Source: Desulfobulbaceae bacterium (GTDB taxonomy: Bacteria > Desulfobacterota > Desulfobulbia > Desulfobulbales > SURF-16). Taken from it: a DNA stretch of 54,770 nucleotides. The notes beneath the pieces were generated by a model. The model was not told the origin of the DNA, made no database searches, and saw only the letters and a program-made list of their open reading frames with translations. Shown piece after piece: positions 14,372 through 23,509 of this stretch. Numbering within the stretch: position 1 is the stretch's first letter; every line of letters begins with the position of its first letter. The stretch is taken from assembly GCA_024637145.1 (NCBI GenBank), contig JAGXFQ010000029.1, positions 1-54,770 of the forward strand, written 5' to 3'. The position numbers were made by a program, and so were the translations under genes.

Positions 14372-15358
14372 TTAGCCTCTGACCTGATTACGGCCCCCCT
14401 CTTTGGCCTTGTAGAGCAGGGCATCGGCCCGGGTGATCAGTTCAGAGGCGGTTTCGCCCTTCTGCCACGTAGCCACTCCGGCACTGATTGTCACGGTGAT
14501 CGGATGCCGCCAAGTCAGCCCTTCCAGGCCCAGCCGAATACGTTCGGCGGTATTGAGGCCTTCCGCCAGGCCGGTTTCCGGCATCACCACCAGAAACTCT
14601 TCCCCCCCATAGCGCCCGGCAATGTCCGCGGCCCGGATCTCCTCCCTCAGGGTGGCGGCAACTTGCTCCAGCACCTTATCGCCAAAGGGATGACCATAGG
14701 TATCATTCACCTTCTTGAAAAAATCGATATCAAACATGATCACCGTCAACTCACGCTGATAGCGCTTAGCCGTGCTCACCTGCTCCTGAAGGCGCTCAAT
14801 GATATGGCGATGATTGTAGAGCCTGGTCAGACTGTCTGTGACCGCAATCTCCTGCAGCCGTTTATTTTTGCGCTTCAACTCGACATTAAGGCGCTGCAGC
14901 CTTTTATTGGCCTCACCCAGCGCCCCCTCTGCCATGATGCGCTCACTAACATTATTGAGAATAACTGCAGCGCCCACCACCTCGCCGGATTCGCTGAGAG
15001 GGGTAACCAGGTAATCTACAGTGAGACCGAATTTTACCTTGCCGCAGATCTTCTCCATACCGCTTAATATCCTGCCTTCGCAGATAGAACGGGCCAGGGA
15101 ACCGTTACTCTGCAAAAAGGGCAGGGTGCCGCCGCCGTCGCAGCAGTGCATGACGGCTTCGAGCCGGCAGCCCAGATAATCGTGGTTCCAGGAGAGCATG
15201 ATGCAGGCCGCTTGATTGGCAAAGGTGATAACAGCGCCACGATCAACAACAATGACCCCGTCATTGAGGGCATCAAGAATACGCAGCAAGCGATCACGCT
15301 CATGTTCGAGACGCTCCACCTGATCAGGGTCGGATTTGTTTTCTTTTTTGGCACCCAT
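14372..15358 (-). CDS. PAS-GGDEF diguanylate cyclase
   Basis: This 328-residue cytoplasmic protein synthesises cyclic-di-GMP from two GTP. It has a short N-terminal coiled region (DQVERLEHERDRLLRILDAL), a PAS domain (about 30-150: DGVIVVDRGAVITFANQAA), a coiled coil (KRLQRLNVELKRKNKRLQE) and a GGDEF domain. The active-site motif is GGEEF in AGRYGGEEFLVVMPE. The inhibitory I-site RxxD is present as RAAD exactly five residues before it, so product inhibition is expected. The ATG at 15358 follows AAGAAGGGCAG; an upstream start at 15439 would add an implausible Arg/Phe-rich leader. It is convergent with the rim operon, 29 nt from it. Confidence 0.9.
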   Translation of the reverse strand: MGAKKENKSDPDQVERLEHERDRLLRILDALNDGVIVVDRGAVITFANQAACIMLSWNHDYLGCRLEAVMHCCDGGGTLPFLQSNGSLARSICEGRILSGMEKICGKVKFGLTVDYLVTPLSESGEVVGAAVILNNVSERIMAEGALGEANKRLQRLNVELKRKNKRLQEIAVTDSLTRLYNHRHIIERLQEQVSTAKRYQRELTVIMFDIDFFKKVNDTYGHPFGDKVLEQVAATLREEIRAADIAGRYGGEEFLVVMPETGLAEGLNTAERIRLGLEGLTWRHPITVTISAGVATWQKGETASELITRADALLYKAKEGGRNQVRG

Positions 15359-15581
15359 CTGCCCTTCTTTCCTTTTGCCGCGGGGAAACAACAAGAAACA
15401 GCGCCGCCTCTGGACCAGAAACTCCTGCCTGGCGGGCAATGACAGTTCATTGTCAACATTATCGGCGGCCTTGTCAAATGGAGTCCCTTATCCAGGTTTT
15501 TTTGGCCAAGGCCCTAAAAAGAGAGCCAAAAAGCTGGAGTCTGTCGGGCTTTCGCTACGATCGGTCAAGTCAGACAGGCTC

Positions 15582-18500
15582 CTAAGGCAGCAAGACGGCT
15601 ATCTCCTGCTGTTTTTTCTGAAGACGCTTACCGGAGACGGGGAAGATGGTTTTTAGTTCCTGGGCAAAGAGGGAGACCCGCAATTCCTCAACCATGGTGG
15701 CAAAAGAATCGAGCTCCTCGGCAATTTCAGGGGTAAGGCCCTGGCGACGCTGAACCTCAGCGAGCCAGGCCACAAAAGGGGTTATTTCCTGAAGCCGGGC
15801 CTTGTCCCGGGACGGATCCTGGATTTTCCGCTGCAGGCGGATGGTCAGGGCCTTCAGATAACGGGGCACCTGGACGATCTTGGCACTGCTCATGGTGAGC
15901 AGGAAATCAGGCGGCAGATAGCGCGCCACCTCCACCCGGAAGGCCGCACATTCCTGGACGCTGATGCCGAAATATTTCTTGGCGCCACAGGCGGCCTCCA
16001 GGGTGGCGATAAAGTCGAGGGTGGCCCGTCGCTCCTGCAGGACAGCAATCACCTGTGCCAAGACCTTTTTACCCAGGAGATAGGGACCGGCCTTCTTCAC
16101 CCTCTCCACGGTGGCGGCAAAGGTTTCTCTGCTGGGAATCAGGCCGGCCTGACAGCAGAAGATCTCCCGCCGGATAAAGGCAAAAAGCTGCTTGTTGATC
16201 TGCTCATGGCTGGCCAGCCCTTCATAAAGGGCCCAGTGGGCCCTGGGCAGGACAAAATCCTTGGCCAGACCCTGCAGGCCCTTGACAAACTGGAGGTCAT
16301 AGAGCACCAGCAGCGCCTGTTGCGTCTCGCGCCGGCACACCTCAATATCAGTGAAAATACGAAGGGCAACACCTTTCTTACCCTGGGCCACCAGGCCGGG
16401 ATAGGCAAAACCGACCAGGTTAGCCTGGCGATCTTTGATCGGCAAACGCGCAGGCAGACCGCCAAAATCCCAGGTGGTGATCTCCTGCCGTTCATAGTGC
16501 CGGCGCAGCGCTGCCAGGCCCTGAGACTCATCGCCCTGCTCAACCCTTTTCTGCACCAGGACATTGGGATCCCGGCTCGACTGCACGGCCTCACCGTCCA
16601 CCAGCTCAAAACGCATGCGCAGATGGCGGGGCAGGTTGGCTGTGCTCCACATGGCAGGCGCAACCTTGAGCTGAAAAATCTTCAAGATAGCCTCCTCAAG
16701 CTGACGGAAAAGATTACCCTGGTAGGGGGTCAGCAGAGGCAGCAGCCTTTCGGCGGCCTGGGGGATGGGGACCAGATGGCGGCGGATGGACTTGGGCAGA
16801 CTCTTCAACAGACAGGTAATTTTTTCCGGCAGCAGACCGGGCACCAGCCACTCGAAATGGTCACGACGGCTATGGGCGGCAAGGTTCCTGGGAATGACCA
16901 CGGCAATGCCATCCTCCTGGGCGCCCGGATCAAAGCAGTAGCGCAGTTTGAAGGTCAGCTCCCCGCAATGGGTGGCCTCGGGAAAATCAGCCAGCCGGTC
17001 CTCCTGGGGCTGGCCCTTGACGACATCGGCCTCCCCCATGCGCAGCACTTCATCCCCGCCCTTTTGCTTGACAAAGCGGGCCAGACTCTGACGATCAAAA
17101 ACATCCGCCGGCAGGCGCCGGTCATAGAAGGCGCAGATCTCCAGGTCATCCACCAGCACGCCCCGCTGGCGGGTCCGATGTTCCAGCTCTTCCATCTCCT
17201 TAATAAGAGTGTGGTTGGCCGCCAGAAAGGCAAAGCTCCCCCCCAGTTCGCCGCCCACAAGACCAGCCTGGATAAAGATCTGCCTGGCCTCCACCGGTGC
17301 CACCCGGCCATAATTGATGCGGCGGCCAGCCACAATAATCAGGCCAAAGAGGGAGACCTGTTCCTTGGCCACCACCATGCCCTGCTTCTTGGCCCAGTGG
17401 GGCTCCAGAAAGGTGCGTTTACAAAGATCACCGGCCAGAGGCTCAATCCATTCCGCCTTGATTCCTGCCACGTTCCGGGCAAAGAGGCGGGAGGTTTCCA
17501 TGAGCTCACCGGCCATGATCCAGCTGTTATTCTTGCCGAACTGACCGGAGCCGGGAAAGACCATGAGCTCCTTGTCCTGGCAGCCCTGGTAGATATTTTT
17601 GGCCTTTTTCAGGCCGATATTGCGCAGATTGCCGCTCAAAATGGCCCGGTGCACCTGCTCGTAGCTGGCCGGCTCGCTGTTTTCAAGGAAACGCAAAGAG
17701 CGGCGCCCCTTGTCCCGCCCCTCTTCGGCCAGGATGGAGCGGATCTGTTCATGGATGTCCTGCCACTCGCGCAGACGCTGGTAGGAGAGGAAATTTCTGG
17801 CACAGAACTTACGGAGTTTTGCCTGGCTGCCCATGGCAATGGCGGTTTGGGCAAAGAGATCCCAGAGGGTGACGAAGGTCTCAAAATCGGAAGAAGCCGA
17901 CTTGAAGCGGGCATGGGCCTCATCAGCGGCTGCCTCCTTGTCCACCGGCCTGAGACGCGGGTCCTGCAGAGAAAGGGCCGCGGCAATAATGATCATCTCC
18001 CGCACGCAATTTTCCTGGCGGGCCGCAATGATCATCCGCGACAGGCGCGGGTCCAGGGGCAGCCGGGCCATGAGCCGACCGGCGGGGGTCAGTGTTCTCT
18101 CCTTGTCCAGGGCGCCCAGTTCCGTGAGAAGATGATAGCCATCGGCAATGGCCCGGCTTGAGGGCGGATCAACAAAGGGGAATGCGGCCGGCTCGCCGAG
18201 ATGGAGGCTGGTCATCCTCAAGATGACTTCGGCCAGATTGGAACGAAGGATCTCCGGCCGGGTAAATTCCGGCCGGTTCAGGTAGTCGGATTCTTCATAG
18301 AGACGCAGACAGATACCCGGCGCCACCCGGCCGCAACGTCCGGCCCGCTGCGCACAGCTGGCCCTGGATATTTTCGCCACGGGCAATTTACTGGTCCTGG
18401 CCCGCACATTATAACTTAAAATCCGGGCCAGGCCGGTATCCACCACATACCGGATGCCCGGCACCGTGAGGGAGGTCTCGGCCACATTGGTGGCAAAAAC

Positions 18501-19457
18501 GATCTTGACCCGGCCTGTTTCCTGGAAGACTCTGGTCTGCTCCCGGCCTGTCAAACGCCCGTAGAGGGGGAGGACCAGGGGGGTCTCCCTGCCCTTGTCG
18601 CTGCGGAAACGGCTGCTGAAGAGGGCCACGGCCTCGCGGATATCACGCTCGGTGGGCATAAAGACCAGCATATTGCCGGGCCCTTCCTGGTTGAGAAGAT
18701 CCAGGGCGGCCTGAACCGCCTTTTCCACATAATCCCCTTCCTCGCCGCCCTGCTCCGGGCCAAGATATCTGATCTCCACCGGATAGGTGCGGCCGGAGAC
18801 CTTGATAATAGGGGCATTACCAAAGGCCTTGGCAAACTTCTCGGTATCAATGGTGGCTGAGGTGATGATCAGCTTCAGATCAGGGCGGCGCTTCAGGATC
18901 CGCTGCATAATGCCCAGCAGGAAGTCGATATTGAGACTGCGCTCGTGGGCCTCATCAATGATGATGGTGTCATAGGCCGCCAGAAAGCTGTCACCCTGGG
19001 CCTCAGCCAGCAGGATGCCATCCGTCATGAACTTGATGCGGGTGGCAGCGCTGGTATGGTTGCGGAAACGGATCTTATGGCCCACCAGAGAGCCGGCCCA
19101 GCCAAGCTCCTCGCTCACCCGGGCGGCAATGGAGGTGGCAGCGATACGACGGGGCTGGGTACAGCCGATCATTTTCTCCTGGCCGCGGCCCGACTCCAGA
19201 CACATCTTGGGCAGCTGGGTGGTTTTTCCTGACCCGGTATCGCCGGCAACAATCACCACCTGATGCGCCTCTATGGCGGCAATGATCGCCTCCCGGGCAG
19301 CACAGATGGGTAAGTTCTTAGGATATTCTATTTTTTTTATCTGTTCATTCACGATATTATGTCGAAATATTTGGAAATAAAGCGTTTTTCTGGCTATAGT
19401 GCTTTCGTGATGCTGCGCGACTCTTTCGTTACGTTGTTTTTCTTTCTCCATCCCCAT
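15582..19457 (-). CDS. hrpA: HrpA-type DEAH-box ATP-dependent RNA helicase
   Basis: HrpA is a large DEAH/RHA helicase that unwinds RNA; in E. coli it rescues stalled or collided ribosomes. The 1291-residue protein is close to the E. coli length (1300). Motif I is GDTGSGKTT (72-80), motif II is DEAH (168-171, in IIIDEAHERS), motif III is ITSATI and motif VI is QRAGRCGRVAPG. HA2/OB-fold regions follow (LGALDKERTLTPAGRLMARL), and then the long HrpA-specific C-terminal domain from about 600. The N-terminal stretch before motif I is somewhat shorter than in E. coli. The gene is divergent from the actin-like gene at 19559 and is followed by a 223-nt gap before the diguanylate cyclase. Confidence 0.95.
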   Translation of the reverse strand: MGMEKEKQRNERVAQHHESTIARKTLYFQIFRHNIVNEQIKKIEYPKNLPICAAREAIIAAIEAHQVVIVAGDTGSGKTTQLPKMCLESGRGQEKMIGCTQPRRIAATSIAARVSEELGWAGSLVGHKIRFRNHTSAATRIKFMTDGILLAEAQGDSFLAAYDTIIIDEAHERSLNIDFLLGIMQRILKRRPDLKLIITSATIDTEKFAKAFGNAPIIKVSGRTYPVEIRYLGPEQGGEEGDYVEKAVQAALDLLNQEGPGNMLVFMPTERDIREAVALFSSRFRSDKGRETPLVLPLYGRLTGREQTRVFQETGRVKIVFATNVAETSLTVPGIRYVVDTGLARILSYNVRARTSKLPVAKISRASCAQRAGRCGRVAPGICLRLYEESDYLNRPEFTRPEILRSNLAEVILRMTSLHLGEPAAFPFVDPPSSRAIADGYHLLTELGALDKERTLTPAGRLMARLPLDPRLSRMIIAARQENCVREMIIIAAALSLQDPRLRPVDKEAAADEAHARFKSASSDFETFVTLWDLFAQTAIAMGSQAKLRKFCARNFLSYQRLREWQDIHEQIRSILAEEGRDKGRRSLRFLENSEPASYEQVHRAILSGNLRNIGLKKAKNIYQGCQDKELMVFPGSGQFGKNNSWIMAGELMETSRLFARNVAGIKAEWIEPLAGDLCKRTFLEPHWAKKQGMVVAKEQVSLFGLIIVAGRRINYGRVAPVEARQIFIQAGLVGGELGGSFAFLAANHTLIKEMEELEHRTRQRGVLVDDLEICAFYDRRLPADVFDRQSLARFVKQKGGDEVLRMGEADVVKGQPQEDRLADFPEATHCGELTFKLRYCFDPGAQEDGIAVVIPRNLAAHSRRDHFEWLVPGLLPEKITCLLKSLPKSIRRHLVPIPQAAERLLPLLTPYQGNLFRQLEEAILKIFQLKVAPAMWSTANLPRHLRMRFELVDGEAVQSSRDPNVLVQKRVEQGDESQGLAALRRHYERQEITTWDFGGLPARLPIKDRQANLVGFAYPGLVAQGKKGVALRIFTDIEVCRRETQQALLVLYDLQFVKGLQGLAKDFVLPRAHWALYEGLASHEQINKQLFAFIRREIFCCQAGLIPSRETFAATVERVKKAGPYLLGKKVLAQVIAVLQERRATLDFIATLEAACGAKKYFGISVQECAAFRVEVARYLPPDFLLTMSSAKIVQVPRYLKALTIRLQRKIQDPSRDKARLQEITPFVAWLAEVQRRQGLTPEIAEELDSFATMVEELRVSLFAQELKTIFPVSGKRLQKKQQEIAVLLP

Positions 19458-19558
19458 AAAAATGGAGGCTGATTATACCATTTTTATGTTCAAATAGAAA
19501 TTGGGAATCGAGACGAATTTTTTTCAAAAAATCTTTACGAAAACGAAGCAGGTGAGAA

Positions 19559-20737
19559 ATGGCTAAACTACAAAAATCCAGAGGCAATTTTCCAGGTCAC
19601 CATAACGCCCCCCCGTCAGAGAGTCACCATCTGCCCTCCCTTGACAATGTTGACGATCTGGCAGATCTGGAAAATATTGAAACTGCCATGGAGGCATCCC
19701 ACAAAAGCGTGGTTTCCAGGGAGAAGGAAATCGGCGAAACAGCGGAACGACCCAGCGGCCCGGTGGGGCTTGATATCGGCACCAGCCATATTGTCATGGC
19801 CCAGAATGCCGGCCGCCATATCAGCACAGTAAATCAACTTAATGCCTTCTTCACCATCCCCTATTCCAAGTTTACCAAAAAGATCCTGGTGGAAAACGAC
19901 ATCACTTTTTACGCCAAGGGTGATCAATTTTATATCCTCGGCTATTCAGCGGAAAATTTCGCCAACATGTTCAACACCGATACCCGCCGCACCATGGAAA
20001 AGGGTATCCTGTCCAGCCATGAGGATGAGGGTATCACGGTCCTGCAGTCCATAATAAGTTCCCTGCTGGCCAAGACCGACAAGCAGGAGGTGGTCTGTTT
20101 CTCCATGCCCGGCGTGCCGGTTGGCGGCAATGCCTCAGTGGTCTACCACGAATCCATCATCAAGATGTACCTGGCCTCCCTCGGCTATCGTCCCATCTCC
20201 ATCAATGAGGGCCTGGCCACCATCATGAGCGAACTGGCCGATGACAACTTTACCGGCATCGGCATCAGCATGGGTGGCGGCATGTGTAACGTCTGTCTCT
20301 CCTACCTCTCTGTACCGGTGCTCAATTTCTCCATCCAGAAAGGCGGCGATTATATCGATACTATGGTGGGCGCCTCCGTGGGTGAACCAGCCACCCGCAT
20401 CAAGATGATCAAGGAAGGTTCTCTCAACCTGGCCAGCGCCCCCCAGGGACGGGTGGAAACCGCCCTTGACATCTACTATGTTGATCTGGTCTCCCATCTG
20501 CTCAGCACCCTTGAGCATGTACTGAAAACCACCGACAAGATGCCCAACATCAATACCCCCCTGCCCATTGTCTTAAGCGGCGGTACTGTCATGCCCAGAG
20601 GCTTCCAGGATCTTTTTGAAAAAGGGCTGCGCAAGGTGAGCCTGCCCCTTGACATCTCCGAGGTACGCGTTGCCGCGGACCCCTTAAACACCACGGCTAA
20701 AGGTGCCATGGTCATGGCCCTTTCCGAAGAGATTTAG
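19559..20737 (+). CDS. uncharacterised actin-like (ASKHA fold) ATPase
   Basis: This 392-residue protein has three nucleotide-binding motifs of the actin/Hsp70/MreB superfamily. Phosphate-1 is VGLDIGTSHIVMAQ (about 69-82), phosphate-2 is GIGISMGGGMCNVCLSYLSV (about 233) and the adenosine motif is PIVLSGGTVMPRGFQ (about 337). The first about 65 residues are a polar, probably disordered extension rich in His, Ser and acidic residues, not found in MreB. It is neither MreB (no shape-operon neighbours, weak similarity), FtsA (no SHS2-type insertion is evident) nor DnaK (too short). The ATG has GGTGAG upstream. It is a single-gene unit ending at a perfect 29-bp inverted repeat. A filament-forming or scaffold role is likely from the fold; its cellular job is unknown. 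Confidence 0.75.
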   Translation: MAKLQKSRGNFPGHHNAPPSESHHLPSLDNVDDLADLENIETAMEASHKSVVSREKEIGETAERPSGPVGLDIGTSHIVMAQNAGRHISTVNQLNAFFTIPYSKFTKKILVENDITFYAKGDQFYILGYSAENFANMFNTDTRRTMEKGILSSHEDEGITVLQSIISSLLAKTDKQEVVCFSMPGVPVGGNASVVYHESIIKMYLASLGYRPISINEGLATIMSELADDNFTGIGISMGGGMCNVCLSYLSVPVLNFSIQKGGDYIDTMVGASVGEPATRIKMIKEGSLNLASAPQGRVETALDIYYVDLVSHLLSTLEHVLKTTDKMPNINTPLPIVLSGGTVMPRGFQDLFEKGLRKVSLPLDISEVRVAADPLNTTAKGAMVMALSEEI

Positions 20738-20748
20738 CAAAAAACAGA

Positions 20749-20809
20749 CCGCTCTCTCCATAAAAAAAGGGATCCGCAATGCGGATCCCTTTTTTTATGG
20801 AGAGAGCGG
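20749..20809. terminator. bidirectional intrinsic terminator, perfect 29-bp stem
   Basis: The arms 20749-20777 and 20781-20809 are perfect reverse complements (29 of 29) around the 3-nt loop AAT. The core is GGGATCCGC with flanking A7/T7 runs, so either strand yields a hairpin followed by U7. It sits between the convergent actin-like and pentapeptide-repeat genes and should terminate both. Confidence 0.9.
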
Positions 20810-20867
20810 CAGTGGCAGGGATAAAGACCCAGCACAGATTCTTCTTCCCCTACTGGAACTTCTTTTT

Positions 20868-23336
20868 TCAGCTCTTTTCCGGCGAGGCCTGCAGGCGCGC
20901 CTCATACCGCCCGGCAGAGAGGACCTGGATGCCCTGCTCCCCTATCTTGTTCTGGCCATGATAAAACTGGATCTTCCAGGCGCCAAAGACCATGGTTGGC
21001 GCCGCAGGGAAGGTCAGAGACGCCACCAGCCGCTGGCAAGAGCCGCTCTCCACCTGAGAGCTGCTCACCACCTCATTATTGGGGTTGAGCCACCTGATTT
21101 CAACTGGAATACGGCTGCTGGCCGGCATGAAATTAACCAGAAAGAGGACACCGCATCTCTCTCCCTGCCGGCCGGGAATGCCGATATCATTTTTGGCGAA
21201 CATCTGGTGCCGAAGCAGAGTGGCCTCCACCTCAGAGAGAGTGGCAAAGTGGCTGGAAAGATCGTTCTGGCCGGAAAAAGGGGCCTTGACGATACCAATT
21301 TTTTCCACCTGCACTTCCCATATTTTCACCTCATCCCCACCAGCCGTTTGCAGGCCCGTGGCCTCGACCCCGGCCTGGCCATGGGGGCCGGGAGTCGTTT
21401 CCTGGCCCAGGGAGTGGCGCCTGGCAGCATCCAGGCTCATATTTTTGGCCTTATCAATATTTCTCACCCCGTCGATCCTGGTTTCAGCAAGCTCCACCCC
21501 CTGCAGATCCGCCCGGTTCACATCAGCGTCATTCATATTAGCGTTACGCAGATCAGCCCCCTGCAGCTGGGCATCGGTGAGATTGGCCCAGCGCAGATCC
21601 GCCCCGGAGAGGTTGGCTTGGCGCAGATCGGCACGAGAAAGATCGGCATTGGAAAAATCCACGTCATGCAGATCGGCATGGGCAAGGGTGGCGCCGGTGA
21701 GGTTGGCGTTCCGCAGATTAAAACGGACCACAGTGACATCTTTAAAGAGTTGCGCTCTTATTTTCAGCAAAACCTGAGGAGTTGCGGTGAGATTGACGCC
21801 GGAGAGGTTGGCGCCCTGCAGATCGGCATTATTGAGATCCGCCTGGGTGAGATCGGCCCGGCTCAGGTCGGCATTGCCCAGGAAGGCATTGGCCAGGTTA
21901 ACCTGACTAAGATTCGCATCTGCCAGATTGGCGCGGGTGAGATTGGCCCGCAGAAGATTTGCTCCGGAAAGATCGGCCCCCTGCATACCACAATTGGTCA
22001 AATTGGCCTCCACCAGAGTGACGCCGCCGGAGATATCCGCCCCCTGCAGATCTGCACCGGTGAGATTGGCACGATCCATTTTGGCACCCACCAGCAGGGC
22101 ATCCACCAGGGAAGCCTCGGTGAGATTGGCCTGCCTGAGATTGCTGCCTTGTAAAGAGCTGCCCGCGAGATCAGCCCGGGTGAGATTGGCCTGTTCCATA
22201 AAGGCCTGGTCGAGCCTGGCCGCAGCCATGTCGGCGCCATGGAGATTAGTGTGGGAAAAAACAGCGCGCTGCATCCGACTCTGGTGAAGATTGGCCTGAC
22301 TGAGATCAGCGTGGCTGAAATCCGCCTCCTGTACATTGGCCCCGCGCAGATCAGCACGGTAGAGACGGGCATTGCGCAGATCGGCCTTCACCAAAACAGC
22401 GCCCACCAGAGAGGCCCGGGAAAGCTCAACCCTGGCCATCTGAGCAGAGCTCAAGTCCGCCCCCTCCAGATTGGTGGTGGAAAGATCAGCATCTGCCAGC
22501 ACGATACCGCGTAAATCGGCGTTGCAGAATTTAGTGCCGGCCAGATCCGTTTTGCTGAAATCAGCGCCCCGTCCGTCCACGCCGGAGAGGTCGGCATGGG
22601 TGAGCAAGGAGCCAACCAGGGAGGCGTCCCGGAGGTCCGCACCCCGGAGATTGGCCCGCATCAGATGGCTGCCGCTGAGATCGGCCTTGCCAAGCTGGGC
22701 CTGGGCCAGATTTACCTTTTGCAGATTGGCCTCTTTCAAGATTGCCCCCTGCAGTTGGGCCCGGCCCAGGTCGGCATTGCTCAGATTGGCCCTGGTCAGA
22801 TCCGCAGCGCGGAAATCAGCACCCGTGAGATTCGCCTGGCTCAAATCGGCGTCCGTGAGATTGGCGGCCCTGAAGTCGACCTGGCGCAAATCCAAGGTGG
22901 AGAGGTCAATGCCTGCCAGATCCTCTCCCTTCAGGCTGCGGCTGGTCTGCAGGCGCTGGGTAAGATCCTGCAGACGTTCGGCGCCCAGTGAGGGATCAAG
23001 GAGTTCCAGGGAAAGGGGCAAGGACGCCCGGGGCACCCTGGTGGGTAGAATAGTGGCAAAGAGATGGGAACTCTGACTGCTGATCAGCAGATAACCGCCC
23101 GCAGCCAGCAAAAAAAGAAGAAGAACAGCCAGGGCCACACCACGGATCCCTCTTTTTGAGGCACCAACAGCGGCCTTTCGCCTCCGGGCAGCAACCACCA
23201 ACCCGGGTGTGCGGCATTTTTGGTCAGGACAGTACAATTTGCGGCCGATATATTTCTGCGGCAGCACCTTCCTGAAACCGCAGCCGGCACAGGTGTAAAG
23301 CCCTTTCAGACCGCTGGTTTTTCCTTTGGAGTTCAT
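20868..23336 (-). CDS. giant membrane-anchored pentapeptide-repeat protein with zinc ribbon
   Basis: This is an 822-residue protein of unknown function. The N terminus has a zinc ribbon (C16, C19, C36, C41: CAGCG...CPDQKC), a basic stretch (RRRKAAVGASKRGIRG) and one transmembrane helix (about 66-85). The positive-inside rule places the remainder in the periplasm. Residues about 134-620 are nearly continuous pentapeptide repeats of the A(D/N)LXX type, close to 97 repeats or about 24 four-sided coils. One interruption occurs at about 514-545 (TPQVLLKIRAQLFKDVTVV). Residues about 650-822 form a separate, probably beta-sandwich domain (KIWEVQVEKIGIVK ... VFGAWKIQFYHG). The start at 23336 is chosen because a longer reading would overlap the divergent PBP gene; its ribosome site is weak. 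No signal peptidase site or lipobox is seen. Pentapeptide proteins of this size are unusual. Confidence 0.85.
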   Translation of the reverse strand: MNSKGKTSGLKGLYTCAGCGFRKVLPQKYIGRKLYCPDQKCRTPGLVVAARRRKAAVGASKRGIRGVALAVLLLFLLAAGGYLLISSQSSHLFATILPTRVPRASLPLSLELLDPSLGAERLQDLTQRLQTSRSLKGEDLAGIDLSTLDLRQVDFRAANLTDADLSQANLTGADFRAADLTRANLSNADLGRAQLQGAILKEANLQKVNLAQAQLGKADLSGSHLMRANLRGADLRDASLVGSLLTHADLSGVDGRGADFSKTDLAGTKFCNADLRGIVLADADLSTTNLEGADLSSAQMARVELSRASLVGAVLVKADLRNARLYRADLRGANVQEADFSHADLSQANLHQSRMQRAVFSHTNLHGADMAAARLDQAFMEQANLTRADLAGSSLQGSNLRQANLTEASLVDALLVGAKMDRANLTGADLQGADISGGVTLVEANLTNCGMQGADLSGANLLRANLTRANLADANLSQVNLANAFLGNADLSRADLTQADLNNADLQGANLSGVNLTATPQVLLKIRAQLFKDVTVVRFNLRNANLTGATLAHADLHDVDFSNADLSRADLRQANLSGADLRWANLTDAQLQGADLRNANMNDADVNRADLQGVELAETRIDGVRNIDKAKNMSLDAARRHSLGQETTPGPHGQAGVEATGLQTAGGDEVKIWEVQVEKIGIVKAPFSGQNDLSSHFATLSEVEATLLRHQMFAKNDIGIPGRQGERCGVLFLVNFMPASSRIPVEIRWLNPNNEVVSSSQVESGSCQRLVASLTFPAAPTMVFGAWKIQFYHGQNKIGEQGIQVLSAGRYEARLQASPEKS

Positions 23337-23509
23337 GAAAAGTCTTGAGTATACTGTTTTCACAAGAAAAAACGGGCCCCACGGGATGACCTTTTCTTGT
23401 AGATATGCAAAAAAGCAGGCAGGCCCATTGCGCAACCCGGACCTGCACTCTATAGTGTCGGAATCTACGTTTTTTTTATAAATTTTTTTCTTATAAATAA
23501 CATACCCAC

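Noticed and set aside
16206-18161. A 651-residue plus-strand frame within hrpA
   Set aside because: It is antisense to a clearly conserved helicase and encodes low-complexity His/Gln/Gly-rich sequence without motifs.
21079-21777. Long plus-strand frames opposite the pentapeptide gene
   Set aside because: They mirror the repetitive A(D/N)LXX codons on the other strand and show Arg/Ser-rich composition typical of antisense frames.
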